Source of the DNA: Bacteroidetes bacterium RIFCSPLOWO2_12_FULL_35_15
GTDB taxonomy: Bacteria; Bacteroidota; Bacteroidia; 2-12-FULL-35-15
DNA: 64,000 nucleotides
Reading direction: 5' to 3'
Assembly (NCBI GenBank): GCA_001769385.1
Contig: MEPB01000037.1
Location: 76,241-140,240 of the forward strand
The notes under the pieces were generated by a model. That model ran no database searches and was not told the DNA's origin. It saw only the letters and a list, made by a program, of their open reading frames with translations. Positions within the stretch are counted from its first letter, which is position 1; each line of letters starts with the position of its first letter. Shown in pieces: positions 25,511 to 34,900 of this stretch. The translations under genes were made by a program, and so were the position numbers.

Positions 25511-26788
25511 ATGACAACAAAAACAAACACAGCCACAGCAGAACAACACGATAGTATGTTTGATGCAGTATTAGCCAGACTTGATGTTGCTGCAAAAATT
25601 TATGGTTTATCAAATGAAATTGCAAATATTTTAAGAAGTCCACAAAAACAAGTGAAAGTAAGCCTTCCAATTATGATGGATAATGGCAAACAAGAAGTTT
25701 TTGAAGGATTTCGTACTATCCATTCTACAATATTAGGGCCCTCAAAAGGAGGTATTCGTTATGCAACCGATGTTTGTGATGATGAAGTAAAAGCATTGTC
25801 TGCTTGGATGACATTTAAATGCGCTGTCGCTAACTTGCCATATGGTGGAGCTAAAGGTGGTATTAAATGTGATCCTCGTAAAATGAGTGTGGGCGAGTTA
25901 GAGCGTTTAACAAAAGCATATACTGTTGCAATGGCGGATGTGTTTGGTGTTGACAAAGATATTCCTGCTCCTGATATGGGTACCAGCGGACGCGAAATGG
26001 CTTGGCTACTTGATGCATTCAATAAAGTTCACCGTGGGGATTTTCCTGGTGTAGTTACCGGAAAACCAGTTGGCTTAGGTGGTTCTTTAGGTCGTGATGC
26101 GGCAACAGGTCGTGGAGTGATGGTTGCTACTTTAGCTGCATTATCAAAGATGAAATTGGATCCTAAAAAAGTGACGGCAGCTGTTCAAGGATTCGGTAAT
26201 GTTGGTTCACATGCTGCGCGTTTGCTAAGTGAGCAAGGAATTACTGTTTGTGCTATTGGTGATCATACAGCTACTTTCTGGAATGAAAAGGGAATTGATA
26301 TTCAATCTGCTTTGCGTTATGTGAAAGAGAATGGTGGTATTTTAAAAGGATTTACCGGTGCGGTTGAAATTAAAAATACTGAATTATTAACTGCAAATGT
26401 TGACGTATTGGTACCTGCAGCTTTGCAAAATGTAATTACTGAAGAGATAGCACATAGCATAAAAGCAAAATTAATTGTTGAAGGAGCAAACGGCCCGACA
26501 ACACCTGAAGCAGATGCTATTTTGCAGGAGAAAAAAATAATTGTAGTGCCGGATATTTTAGCAAATGGCGGTGGGGTAACAGTTTCTTATTTCGAATGGG
26601 TACAAAATAAATACGGGTACTATTGGACTGAAGAAGAAGTAAATAAAAAACACGATGCTTCCATGAACCTTGCATTTGAAAGTGTTTGGAATAACGGCCA
26701 GCAATATAAAACTACCATGCGAATTGGTGCATACATTACTGCTATGAAAAAAGTAGAATTTGGTATCAAGGCAAAAGGGGTTTATTAA
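25511..26788 (+). CDS. gdhA: Glutamate dehydrogenase (Glu/Leu/Phe/Val dehydrogenase family)
   Basis: Interconverts glutamate with 2-oxoglutarate and ammonia. The 425 residues have the substrate-site motif PYGGAKGGIKCDPR with the catalytic lysine, PAPDMGTSGREMAW, and the dinucleotide-binding motif QGFGNVGSHAAR. Length and order fit the hexameric short-type enzymes of about 420 residues. It is monocistronic, with a strong terminator 22 bases after the stop. The paired direct repeats upstream may be the site of nitrogen-related control, which is inferred only from their placement. Confidence 0.9.
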   Translation: MTTKTNTATAEQHDSMFDAVLARLDVAAKIYGLSNEIANILRSPQKQVKVSLPIMMDNGKQEVFEGFRTIHSTILGPSKGGIRYATDVCDDEVKALSAWMTFKCAVANLPYGGAKGGIKCDPRKMSVGELERLTKAYTVAMADVFGVDKDIPAPDMGTSGREMAWLLDAFNKVHRGDFPGVVTGKPVGLGGSLGRDAATGRGVMVATLAALSKMKLDPKKVTAAVQGFGNVGSHAARLLSEQGITVCAIGDHTATFWNEKGIDIQSALRYVKENGGILKGFTGAVEIKNTELLTANVDVLVPAALQNVITEEIAHSIKAKLIVEGANGPTTPEADAILQEKKIIVVPDILANGGGVTVSYFEWVQNKYGYYWTEEEVNKKHDASMNLAFESVWNNGQQYKTTMRIGAYITAMKKVEFGIKAKGVY

Positions 26789-26810
26789 TAAATAGACTTT
26801 TTCTAAAACA

Positions 26811-26840
26811 AAAACGTCCCGAAATTTCGGGACGTTTTTG
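26811..26840 (+). terminator. Intrinsic terminator after gdhA
   Basis: ACGTCCCGAAA is followed directly by its complement TTTCGGGACGT and a T-run (26811-26840). The flanking A-run makes it potentially bidirectional, serving the convergent pdhB as well. Confidence 0.9.
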
Positions 26841-26939
26841 TTTAGTTCATTCCGGCCAACATAGAGGAATCTTTGTATTCAAGAGATTTATTACAATGGG
26901 GTACATAGATTCTCAAAAGCAGGAAATTAGAGAATATTT

Positions 26940-27923
26940 TTATTGATCCACATACATTACTTCTTTCACAGCTTTTATCACACGAACAACATTTGGTAAG
27001 GAAGCCTCAATTAGTGTTGGAGCATACGGTAATGGAACATCGGCAGCAGTGACACGCAATATTGGAGCATCCAAATAATCGAAAGCTTCTTTTTGAACTT
27101 TAAATGCAACTTCTGTAGCGATAGCCCCCAATGGCCAGGCTTCTTCAACGATCACCAATCTGTTTGTTTTTTTTACAGAAGAAATAATAGTAGCATAATC
27201 AATGGGGCGAATAGTACGCAGGTCAATTATTTCAACACTAATACCTTCTTTCTCTAATTCAATTGCCGCACCGATTGCTTGTTTAATAATTTTACCAAAG
27301 GATACAATCGTAACATCTTTCCCTTCCCGTTTAATATCTGCAACACCAATAGGAATTAAATATTCTCCTTCGGGAACTTCTCCTTTTTCGCCATACATCT
27401 GTTCGCTTTCCATAAAAATCACAGGGTCGTTGTCACGAATGGCTGATTTTAAAAGACCTTTGGCATCGTATGGATTGGAAGGGACAACAACTTTTAATCC
27501 CGGACAGTTTGCATACCAATTATCAAATGCTTGTGAATGTTGCGAACTTAGCATTCCTGCAGAAGCGGTAGCACCACGAAAAACGATGGAAACAGGAAAT
27601 TGTCCACCACTCATACTCATCATTTTAGCGGCAGAATTTATTATCTGGTCAATTGCAACTAAGGAAAAATTAAATGTCATATATTCAACAATAGGCCTTA
27701 ACCCATTCATTGCTGCACCAATAGCAATGCCTGTAAAACCAAGCTCTGCAATGGGTGTATCTATTACACGTTTTTCTCCAAATTCAGCAAGCATTCCTTT
27801 GCTTACTTTGTAAGCACCATTATATTCAGCAACCTCTTCACCCATCAACAATACCTTTTCATCTCTTCGCATTTCTTCGTTCATTGCTTCACGCAATGCT
27901 TCACGAAACTCAATTGTTCTCAT
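26940..27923 (-). CDS. pdhB: Pyruvate dehydrogenase E1 component, beta subunit
   Basis: Beta subunit of the thiamine-diphosphate E1 heterotetramer that decarboxylates pyruvate. The 327 residues start with MRTIEFREALREAMNEEM and contain MGEEVAEYNGAYKVSKGM, the ThDP-contacting Glu region, and the conserved VVPSNPYDAKGLLKSAI and VEEAWPLGAIATEVA segments. The alpha subunit and E2 are not in the window, so pdhA must lie elsewhere. A branched-chain 2-oxoacid role is a weaker alternative, since pyruvate E1 beta of this length is standard for the phylum. Confidence 0.9.
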   Translation of the reverse strand: MRTIEFREALREAMNEEMRRDEKVLLMGEEVAEYNGAYKVSKGMLAEFGEKRVIDTPIAELGFTGIAIGAAMNGLRPIVEYMTFNFSLVAIDQIINSAAKMMSMSGGQFPVSIVFRGATASAGMLSSQHSQAFDNWYANCPGLKVVVPSNPYDAKGLLKSAIRDNDPVIFMESEQMYGEKGEVPEGEYLIPIGVADIKREGKDVTIVSFGKIIKQAIGAAIELEKEGISVEIIDLRTIRPIDYATIISSVKKTNRLVIVEEAWPLGAIATEVAFKVQKEAFDYLDAPILRVTAADVPLPYAPTLIEASLPNVVRVIKAVKEVMYVDQ

Positions 27924-27945
27924 TTGATTTTGATTTAATGAACCG

Positions 27946-27953
27946 CAAATTTA
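27946..27953 (-). promoter_or_regulatory. Candidate pdhB promoter core
   Basis: On the minus strand the sequence reads TAAATTTG, an exact TAnnTTTG match, 22 bases before the pdhB ATG. No clear TTG at the -33 position. Confidence 0.45.
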
Positions 27954-28053
27954 ACCATTTTATGATTAAAATCATTTTAATAAATTTCGTTCTGAAAAAA
28001 TAGTATGACTGTTGGAAATAGCATATTTTTACATCCGTTCAAAAAAATATATT

Positions 28054-29274
28054 GTGGAAAATAATCAATTTGATATCATCATCGTTGGCGGAGGAATTGT
28101 AGGATTAGCATCTGCCTATAAGATCAATCTAAAATATCCTGATAAAAAAATTCTTGTTCTCGAAAAAGAAAAAGAAGTAGCGGCTCACCAAACTGGTCAT
28201 AATTCAGGCGTAATTCACTCCGGGATGTATTATAAGCCCGGATCGTATAAAGCAAAAAATTGTGTGGATGGTCGAAGAGAACTTGTCGCATTTGCCAAAG
28301 AATATAAAATACCTCATGATATTTGTGGAAAAGTGGTGGTAGCAACCGATGATTCGGAATTGGCACACATGAATAAAGTATTGAATAATGCCATTGCAAA
28401 TGGTGTGGAAGGGATTGAAAAAATTAATTCAAAACAAATAAAAGAAATAGAACCATTTTGTGAAGGTATTGAAGGTTTATGGGTGCCATGCACAGGAATA
28501 ATAGATTATGCGGATGTTTCGAGAAAATATGTTGATCTCATACAATCTAAATTTCAGGGAAGCAAGGTGCTTACAGAACATGAGGTTACTGCATTTGATA
28601 AACAACAAGGTTATACAGATGTTATTACCCCGAAAGGAAAATTCAGAGGAACATATATTATTACCTGCGCTGGTTTGCAAAGTGATAGAATTGCAAAAAA
28701 AGAAGGAGCAAAGATCGATACAGCTATTGTGGGTTTTCGTGGCGATTATTATGATCTGAGCGATAAAGGAAAAAATAAAGTACGAAACTTAATTTATCCC
28801 GTCCCAAATGCCAAATACCCTTTCCTTGGAGTTCATTTTACCCGTATGATAAAAGGTGGAACAGAATGTGGGCCAAATGCGGTTTTTGTTTTTAAACGGG
28901 AAGGATATACAAAAACGGATTTCTCTTTAAAAGATACAGCAGAGGCTCTTTCGTTTGGTGGTACCTGGAAATTTTTTGCAAAAAATATGAAGTTTGCCAT
29001 GGATGAATATCATGGTGCCTTTTCGAAAACATTTTTCTTAAAACGTTTGCGTAAATTAATTCCAAGTTTAGAGATGGATGATTTAAAACCCGGACGAGCA
29101 GGTGTTCGTGCGATGGCACTTGCTCCGGAAGGGAATATGATCGATGACTTTAAAATTGAAGTGAATGGAAATGCGATACATGTCTTAAATGCTCCATCAC
29201 CAGCCGCTACTGCATCATTAGCTATAGGGACGGCAATACAGGAAATGGCAAACGAACATTTTCATTTAGGATAA
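28054..29274 (+). CDS. lhgO: L-2-hydroxyglutarate oxidase
   Basis: FAD-dependent enzyme that oxidises L-2-hydroxyglutarate to 2-oxoglutarate, returning a metabolic by-product to the citrate cycle. Taking the GTG at 28054 gives 406 residues. The Rossmann motif follows at once (FDIIIVGGGIVGLASAY); HQTGHNSGVIHSGMYY, GIIDYADVSRKY and the late RAGVRAMALAPEG are diagnostic of LhgO. A TTG at 28012 would add 14 residues with no family character. It converges with the metalloprotease gene through a shared terminator. The adjacent gdhA also uses 2-oxoglutarate, which is a loose metabolic link. Confidence 0.9.
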   Translation: MENNQFDIIIVGGGIVGLASAYKINLKYPDKKILVLEKEKEVAAHQTGHNSGVIHSGMYYKPGSYKAKNCVDGRRELVAFAKEYKIPHDICGKVVVATDDSELAHMNKVLNNAIANGVEGIEKINSKQIKEIEPFCEGIEGLWVPCTGIIDYADVSRKYVDLIQSKFQGSKVLTEHEVTAFDKQQGYTDVITPKGKFRGTYIITCAGLQSDRIAKKEGAKIDTAIVGFRGDYYDLSDKGKNKVRNLIYPVPNAKYPFLGVHFTRMIKGGTECGPNAVFVFKREGYTKTDFSLKDTAEALSFGGTWKFFAKNMKFAMDEYHGAFSKTFFLKRLRKLIPSLEMDDLKPGRAGVRAMALAPEGNMIDDFKIEVNGNAIHVLNAPSPAATASLAIGTAIQEMANEHFHLG

Positions 29275-29293
29275 TTGATTGTAATTATTAATC

Positions 29294-29331
29294 AATAAAA
29301 AACACGTTAATTTTTTAACGTGTTTTTTATT
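29294..29331. terminator. Bidirectional terminator between lhgO and the M43 protease gene
   Basis: AATAAAAAACACGTTAA (29294-29310) is perfectly complementary to TTAACGTGTTTTTTATT (29315-29331) with a TTTT loop. Both strands have A/T runs, so it can end both convergent transcripts. Confidence 0.88.
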
Positions 29332-29353
29332 GATCAGTTTTTAAATAGCATTC

Positions 29354-30964
29354 TTATTTTCTCCGATTTCCTTTTGCGGCCAAAGTCGTAAACAAATTGA
29401 AAGCTGAATAATTAGATAAAGTTGTTCCGGAACAAACACTTGCCACCTGAAATTCATAGGTGGTTGACGAAGACAATCCACTTACCGCCAACGATGTTCC
29501 AGTTGTTGATGCATTAGTCCAAGTAGTTGAAGTTGTTGGTTTATAACGAACACTGTAACTGGACACTCCAGTTGAAGACCAATTTAGTGTAGCACCGCTT
29601 TTAGTTATAAAAGTGGCACTTAAACCGGCAGGAACATTACATGAAGTAAGTACACTACTTGCCAGTGTAGTAAATGTTACGGATGATGAAAATGCAGATG
29701 ACGATGTGGAAGAGCAAACACTTGCTACCTGAACTTCATAAGTTGTTGCTGTGCTCAGGTTGCTTATTCCAAATGATGTTGAAGCCGTTGAAGCAGTTAT
29801 CCAAGTACTTGATGTTGTTGGTTTGTAACGCAGATTGTAACTCACAGCACCTGTTGAAGACCAATTTAAATTGGCGCTGTTTTGGGTGATTAAAGTCGCA
29901 TTCAATCCACCGGGAACATTACAAACAGTAGTTGTGGTTGTAGTACCAGGTGCGGTACCTCCTAATGAAGTTAAAATACTAGCCCTTGGACCATATAAAG
30001 TGGCGTTCATTCGGGCAGTTTGCCCTTGTGTCATCATATTTCTGGCACCATCGGCACTGTAATCCATATAGTTCATGAACATGTCTCCATAGGAATTAAT
30101 ACTGCATGCAGAAAGTTTTGGAAATACAGGGTAATCATAATTTGCCTTTTCCTGACAAGGAGTATCATTTACCAAGTCATCACCACAAGTAGCATCTCCC
30201 CAGATGTGATAAACGTTTAACCAATGCGCTATTTCGTGGGTAGCTGTTCTTCCTTTATTATAACTTGTTTGCAAAGTACCAACTCTTCCAAAGCAATTAT
30301 ATTTGACCACCACACCATCTACAGAAGCTGGTGCTCCTGGAAAAGTAGAATAACCACACAGACCTAAATTACCTACCCAGATATTCAGGTATTGACCAGT
30401 TGGCCAGGCATTGTGCCCACCGTAGCTATCAAATTTTATATAATTATTGGAGGAAAAAGAAGTGTTGGAAGTATATGTTCTTGTAATACCGCTAGTCGCA
30501 TTTCCATTCGGATCCCGTTTTGCTAAAACAAAATGAATGTTAGCATTTGCAGCATAAGGCTGGAAAACGGAAGGTGTGTTTACTGCATCGGCATTAGTTC
30601 TGGAATAATCTTCATTCAGCGCATCGATCTGTGACAATACCTGGGCATCCGAAATGTTTTGGTCAGCCAGGTTATACACTACATGCACCACAACAGGAAT
30701 AGTAATTACCTGGGTGATTGATTTTTGTAGCCCGTTATTATTAGCTATCCTCGTCTGAATGTCACGTTCGATTAAACCCATACGGGTTTTGAGTGCAGGG
30801 TCGGACAAAAGTTGCTGTTCCATGTATTCTGTAGTTCCGCAGGCAGCAGATTTAGCCTGAGTTTCATTTTGAATTGTGGCTGGTGTTATAAGATCACTTT
30901 CTTTTTTACAGGAAAAAAGAAATACCATTAAAATAAATGGAAGGAAGAAGAGTTTTTTGTTCAT
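29354..30964 (-). CDS. M43 (pappalysin-like) zinc metalloprotease lipoprotein with two Fn3 domains
   Basis: A secreted or surface metalloprotease of 536 residues. The chosen ATG at 30964 gives a lipoprotein signal (MVFLFSC, Cys19); the frame stays open to 31060. The zinc motif is HEIAHWLNVYH (243-253), H-E-x-x-H-x5-H as in metzincins, followed by a cysteine-rich segment and the Met-turn MNYMDYS. Two fibronectin type III-like domains (about 350-435 and 440-525) are close copies, each with a TYEVQVASVC/TYEFQVASVC motif, so one duplicated recently. There is no T9SS sorting domain, unlike the related protease at 44429-48808. Cell anchoring is inferred. Confidence 0.85.
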   Translation of the reverse strand: MNKKLFFLPFILMVFLFSCKKESDLITPATIQNETQAKSAACGTTEYMEQQLLSDPALKTRMGLIERDIQTRIANNNGLQKSITQVITIPVVVHVVYNLADQNISDAQVLSQIDALNEDYSRTNADAVNTPSVFQPYAANANIHFVLAKRDPNGNATSGITRTYTSNTSFSSNNYIKFDSYGGHNAWPTGQYLNIWVGNLGLCGYSTFPGAPASVDGVVVKYNCFGRVGTLQTSYNKGRTATHEIAHWLNVYHIWGDATCGDDLVNDTPCQEKANYDYPVFPKLSACSINSYGDMFMNYMDYSADGARNMMTQGQTARMNATLYGPRASILTSLGGTAPGTTTTTTVCNVPGGLNATLITQNSANLNWSSTGAVSYNLRYKPTTSSTWITASTASTSFGISNLSTATTYEVQVASVCSSTSSSAFSSSVTFTTLASSVLTSCNVPAGLSATFITKSGATLNWSSTGVSSYSVRYKPTTSTTWTNASTTGTSLAVSGLSSSTTYEFQVASVCSGTTLSNYSAFNLFTTLAAKGNRRK

Positions 30965-31294
30965 GTTGTTTAAAGTAATTTTTTTTAAAGATTTGAATAA
31001 TGCAGTAATTGCATTTTTAGGCTGATCAGTCAATATTGTTTTTTTTGTTTTCATTTTCATTTTTATTTATTTGTTAAGAGAGATTTGAACTGTTTTGTTT
31101 TTTAGCGCAAAGATGTACATCCTTTTTAGATGGGACATGTTCGGGTATTAAATCCTAATTAGTGTTATTTTGATTGTTATTCTATTCGACTGGTGTGATT
31201 CACCTGTTTGTTTTGTATCGGTGAAATATTAAATTAGTATAGATTAAGTAGGTGTTTTATATATGAGGAATTTTTTTATAAAGCAATTTATATT
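30965..31294. other. Intergenic region between protease start and IS1 remnant
   Basis: About 330 bases without a supported gene. On the minus strand CATCTTTG, a near-match to the promoter core, occurs around 31096-31103. It would give the protease mRNA a leader of about 130 bases. The rest is AT-rich with no repeat that I can define. Confidence 0.4.
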
Positions 31295-31738
31295 TTATTT
31301 GACTAATATTCTTTTTTTTGTTTGTTTTACTTTAGCTTCATTGCTGTCCCAGCACAATAATGATGCCCCATTTTTAATATCAATTACCAGCATTGCATAT
31401 CCTTTTGTTTTCTTTTTCTGAGCAACAATTGTATGTAATTCATTTATTTCAATTGACCTTAGAATGTCGTTGCTTCTGATTTTTTTTGCATGTATGCCCC
31501 ATTCTTTAATCCAATAGAATATGGTTACATGATTTACTTCCAGTATTCTTGCGATGACCCTGTATCCTAATCCTTCCAGGTACATTGCTAAAGCCATTCG
31601 TTTTATTTCATCTGCCCTTACATCAGATTTTCGTATCACAGTGTATCTGTAGCTGCAACTTTTACATTGATATCGCTGGCGTCCGTTTGCGATGCCATCT
31701 TTGCAGAAGTTAGATTGTTTACATTTTGGACAGTTCAT
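31295..31738 (-). CDS. IS1-family transposase N-terminal remnant (zinc ribbon and HTH)
   Basis: A protein of 147 residues matching the N-terminal part of IS1-type transposases. A zinc ribbon is formed by Cys3-x2-Cys6 and Cys25-x2-Cys28, a helix-turn-helix follows (about 45-80, GYRVIARILEVNHVTIFYWI) and then the start of the catalytic domain (98-147). In IS1 the first catalytic Asp lies in a VDELW motif; here the segment reads INELH, so that Asp is Asn99. The protein stops at residue 147, before the other catalytic residues. No terminal inverted repeats or target duplications are visible. It cannot transpose itself; it is either a decaying fragment or a retained DNA-binding protein. Confidence 0.75.
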   Translation of the reverse strand: MNCPKCKQSNFCKDGIANGRQRYQCKSCSYRYTVIRKSDVRADEIKRMALAMYLEGLGYRVIARILEVNHVTIFYWIKEWGIHAKKIRSNDILRSIEINELHTIVAQKKKTKGYAMLVIDIKNGASLLCWDSNEAKVKQTKKRILVK

Positions 31739-31915
31739 ACTTTCTGATATTAAAATTACGAAATCTATATTAGATTAACAAATATATTTAATTAAATTTT
31801 ACATTTATTTGAAATGTTTTGTTCTAAGAAAAAAAAATCAGAACAAAAAAATCAGCCTTTAAATCATTCTGCATCAGAATGAAATAGATCACTGTCCAGT
31901 TTGACATTTGTCATT

Positions 31916-31944
31916 TTGCAAGACACTACTTCGGAATAATTTTG
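31916..31944 (+). promoter_or_regulatory. Strong Bacteroidota promoter for the SprB-repeat protein
   Basis: TTG (31916-31918), 18-base spacer, TAATTTTG (31937-31944), matching the phylum consensus at both boxes. It implies a leader of about 35-40 bases before the ATG at 31988. Confidence 0.68.
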
Positions 31945-31987
31945 CCTCATAAATATAATTATTAAAAACAATTAAAAAAACAAGACA

Positions 31988-34900
31988 ATGAACACGACAA
32001 TTATTATTAGGCAAAAGTTGTTAGATTCTTCCCGACATAATTGTTGGTTTGGGTTAACTAACATTGCAAAACCATTCAACACTTTAAAGGTTGGAAGCAG
32101 CTATATAATTGCTGCGCTATTATTTATTATGATAGCATTAACTTCAGAAAAATCCGTTGCCCAAATCACTACAGGATTTGAATTGGATGGAAATGCAATA
32201 TCAGTGTTACCCAACCCTCCGGATGATTGGGATCTTATTTATAGCAATACGAGCAGCGCACAAGTTGCAACCGGTGTTGTAAATGATGCGCCATCCAGTG
32301 CAGATAATAGATTAACAGTAGGATCTAAAGATCAGGGGGATATTAATACCTGGCACTATGATATTGCAAGTGTACCTGACAAGAATGATATCCTTCATGC
32401 TGGAGCGGCACTTTATGGCGGTAATAAGATCTATTTTTTCGGTGATCGATATGCCGTAAGTGGGGATGCACAAATCGGTTTTTGGTTATTTAAAAACCCC
32501 ATAACAACAAATGCAGATGGAACATTCAACGGAGTTCATGCAATTGGTGACATTTTGTTGTTGTCAAATTTCGTAAATGGAGGAGGCGTACCTGTCATAG
32601 TAGCTTACGAATGGGTGGGCAGCGGAGGTTCTGACGGAACCCTGAATCTGGTTCCTGTTTCAGGAACCAACCTTTACGCCATTACTAATAGTAGCGTAGA
32701 ACCTTCTCCTTGGCCTTATCAGGAAAAAGATGGCACACCTGCTAATTTTTTTCCTGTTGGTGGATTTTATGAAGGAGGAATTGACCTTGCCGGCTTAGGC
32801 TTTGGCATCGATCCCTGCTTCAGTTCTTTCATTATGGAAACCCGATCATCAGCGTCAGTAAATGCAGAATTAAAAGATTTTGTGATGGGTAATTTCTTCA
32901 CCAAACCACAGGTCTCAGTTAATTCGCCTAGCATTTGTGTTAATGGAGGTCCGGTTACTTTAACAGCAACTGTACAAGGAGGTGTTAGTCCATTCTCATA
33001 CTTATGGGCACCAGGTGGAGCAACAACTGCTTCCATTAGTGTTTCGCCTTCTGTTACTACAACTTATACCGTTACAGTAACAGCAGCTAATGGATGTATT
33101 GCAAATCCTGCAACAGGAACAGTTACGGTAAATCCTTCTCCGGCATGTTCAATAGGTGATCCAAATCCACCTTTGGCTGTGGTAATCTGTAATACTCCCG
33201 GAAATACAATCTCAACAAGTACATCTATAGATCTTAATTTATTCACACTTTCCTGGTCTATTACGCCTTCACAAGCCGGCATGACGGGTTGGACGATTAC
33301 TTCAGGACAGGGTACCAATTCAATTGTATTCACTTCAGGTTTATGCGGTTCGGCAGGATCAAGTGTGGACGTGGCTTTAACAGTAACCGATAAATCAAAC
33401 GGATGTGTTAGTACCTGTCATAAAACGATATTGCCAACAGCTCCTCAATGCGGAGCATCTATTAATCCTCATGATAGTCTGGATTGTATTATAACACAAG
33501 TTACATTAACAGGTGTTGCAAATTCGGACAATCCGAATCCGATTTTATTATGGACAGCAAGCAATGGCGGACATATCGTTTCGGGAGCCAACACCTTATC
33601 AGTTGTTGTGGATGCACCCGGAACCTATACATTTAGTGTTACTGACGCAATTAATGGTTGTAATGCTTTTGCAATTACTTCGGTAACACAAAACATTTCA
33701 ACACCTGTATTAAGTGAAACTCATACAGATGTTTCCTGTAATGGATTAAGCGATGGGTCCATTGACTTAACAGTTAGCGGAGGAAAAGCGCCATATTCTT
33801 ATCTATGGAGCACAGGTGCTACCACTCAGGATATTAATGGTTTAGCGGCAGGAACATATTCTGTAACCGTAACAGGAGCCAACGGTTGTTTTTCAACTAA
33901 AACAATAGTGATTACTCAACCTCCTGTATTAGTTTTGTCAACGCAAAAAACAGATGTTTTATGTAACGGTGGCAGCACCGGCAGTATCACAGCGAGTGCT
34001 TCGGGTGGAACTTCTCCTTACCAGTTTTCTATAGGTGCAGGAGCGTTTGGTTCAAACAATGTGTTTAATGGGTTGGCTGCAGGAACTTATACTATTCATG
34101 TAAAAGATGCACATGGTTGCGAGAAAACAGCTAGTGTAACTATTAATGAACCAACACTGGTAGTATTAAGTACACAAAAAACCGATGTGTTGTGTAATGG
34201 CGAAAGCACTGGCAGTATCACTGCAAGTGCAACAGGCGGAGTTCCCCCTTACCAGTTTTCTATCGATGCAGGTTCGTTCGGTTCAAATAATGTATTCAAC
34301 AATTTAGCAGCAGGCACTTATACTATTCATGTAAAAGATGTTAACGGTTGCGAAAAATCGGTTAGTGTTACAATCAGTCAACCATCTTTGGTAGTATTGA
34401 GTACTCAAAAAACCGATGTATTATGTAATGGTGAAAGTACAGGAAGCATAACTGCCAATGCGACAGGTGGAGTGCCTCCTTATTTGTTCTCGATCAATAC
34501 AGGTGCATTTGGTTCAAATAACGTATTTAGTAATTTAGCAGCAGGTACTTATACTATCCATGTAAAAGATGCTTACTCCTGTGAAAAAACGGTTACTGTT
34601 ACAATTACTCAACCAACTCTGGTAGTATTGAGCACCCAAAAAACCGATGTGTTGTGTAATGGAGAAACCTCAGGTAGCATCACAGCTAGCGCTACGGGCG
34701 GAGTAACTCCTTACTTATTCTCTATCAATTCAAGTCCATTTAGTTCAAGCAATATGTTTGATAATTTAGCAGCTGGTACTTATACTGTTCGTGTAAAAGA
34801 TGCGAATGGTTGCGTAAAAACAACTGAAGTTACCATTTCAGAACCACCATTATTAGTATTGAGTACTCAAAAAACAGACGTATTATGTTTTGGTTTAAGT

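Noticed and set aside
27202-27813. A 203-codon plus-strand open frame
   Set aside because: Antisense to pdhB, whose family identity is certain; composition has no protein character.
28012-28053. TTG start for lhgO
   Set aside because: Adds 14 residues before the FAD motif with no family match; the GTG at 28054 puts the Rossmann motif at the usual place.
31295-31738. A complete insertion sequence
   Set aside because: No catalytic triad, no terminal inverted repeats and no target duplications could be found on either side.
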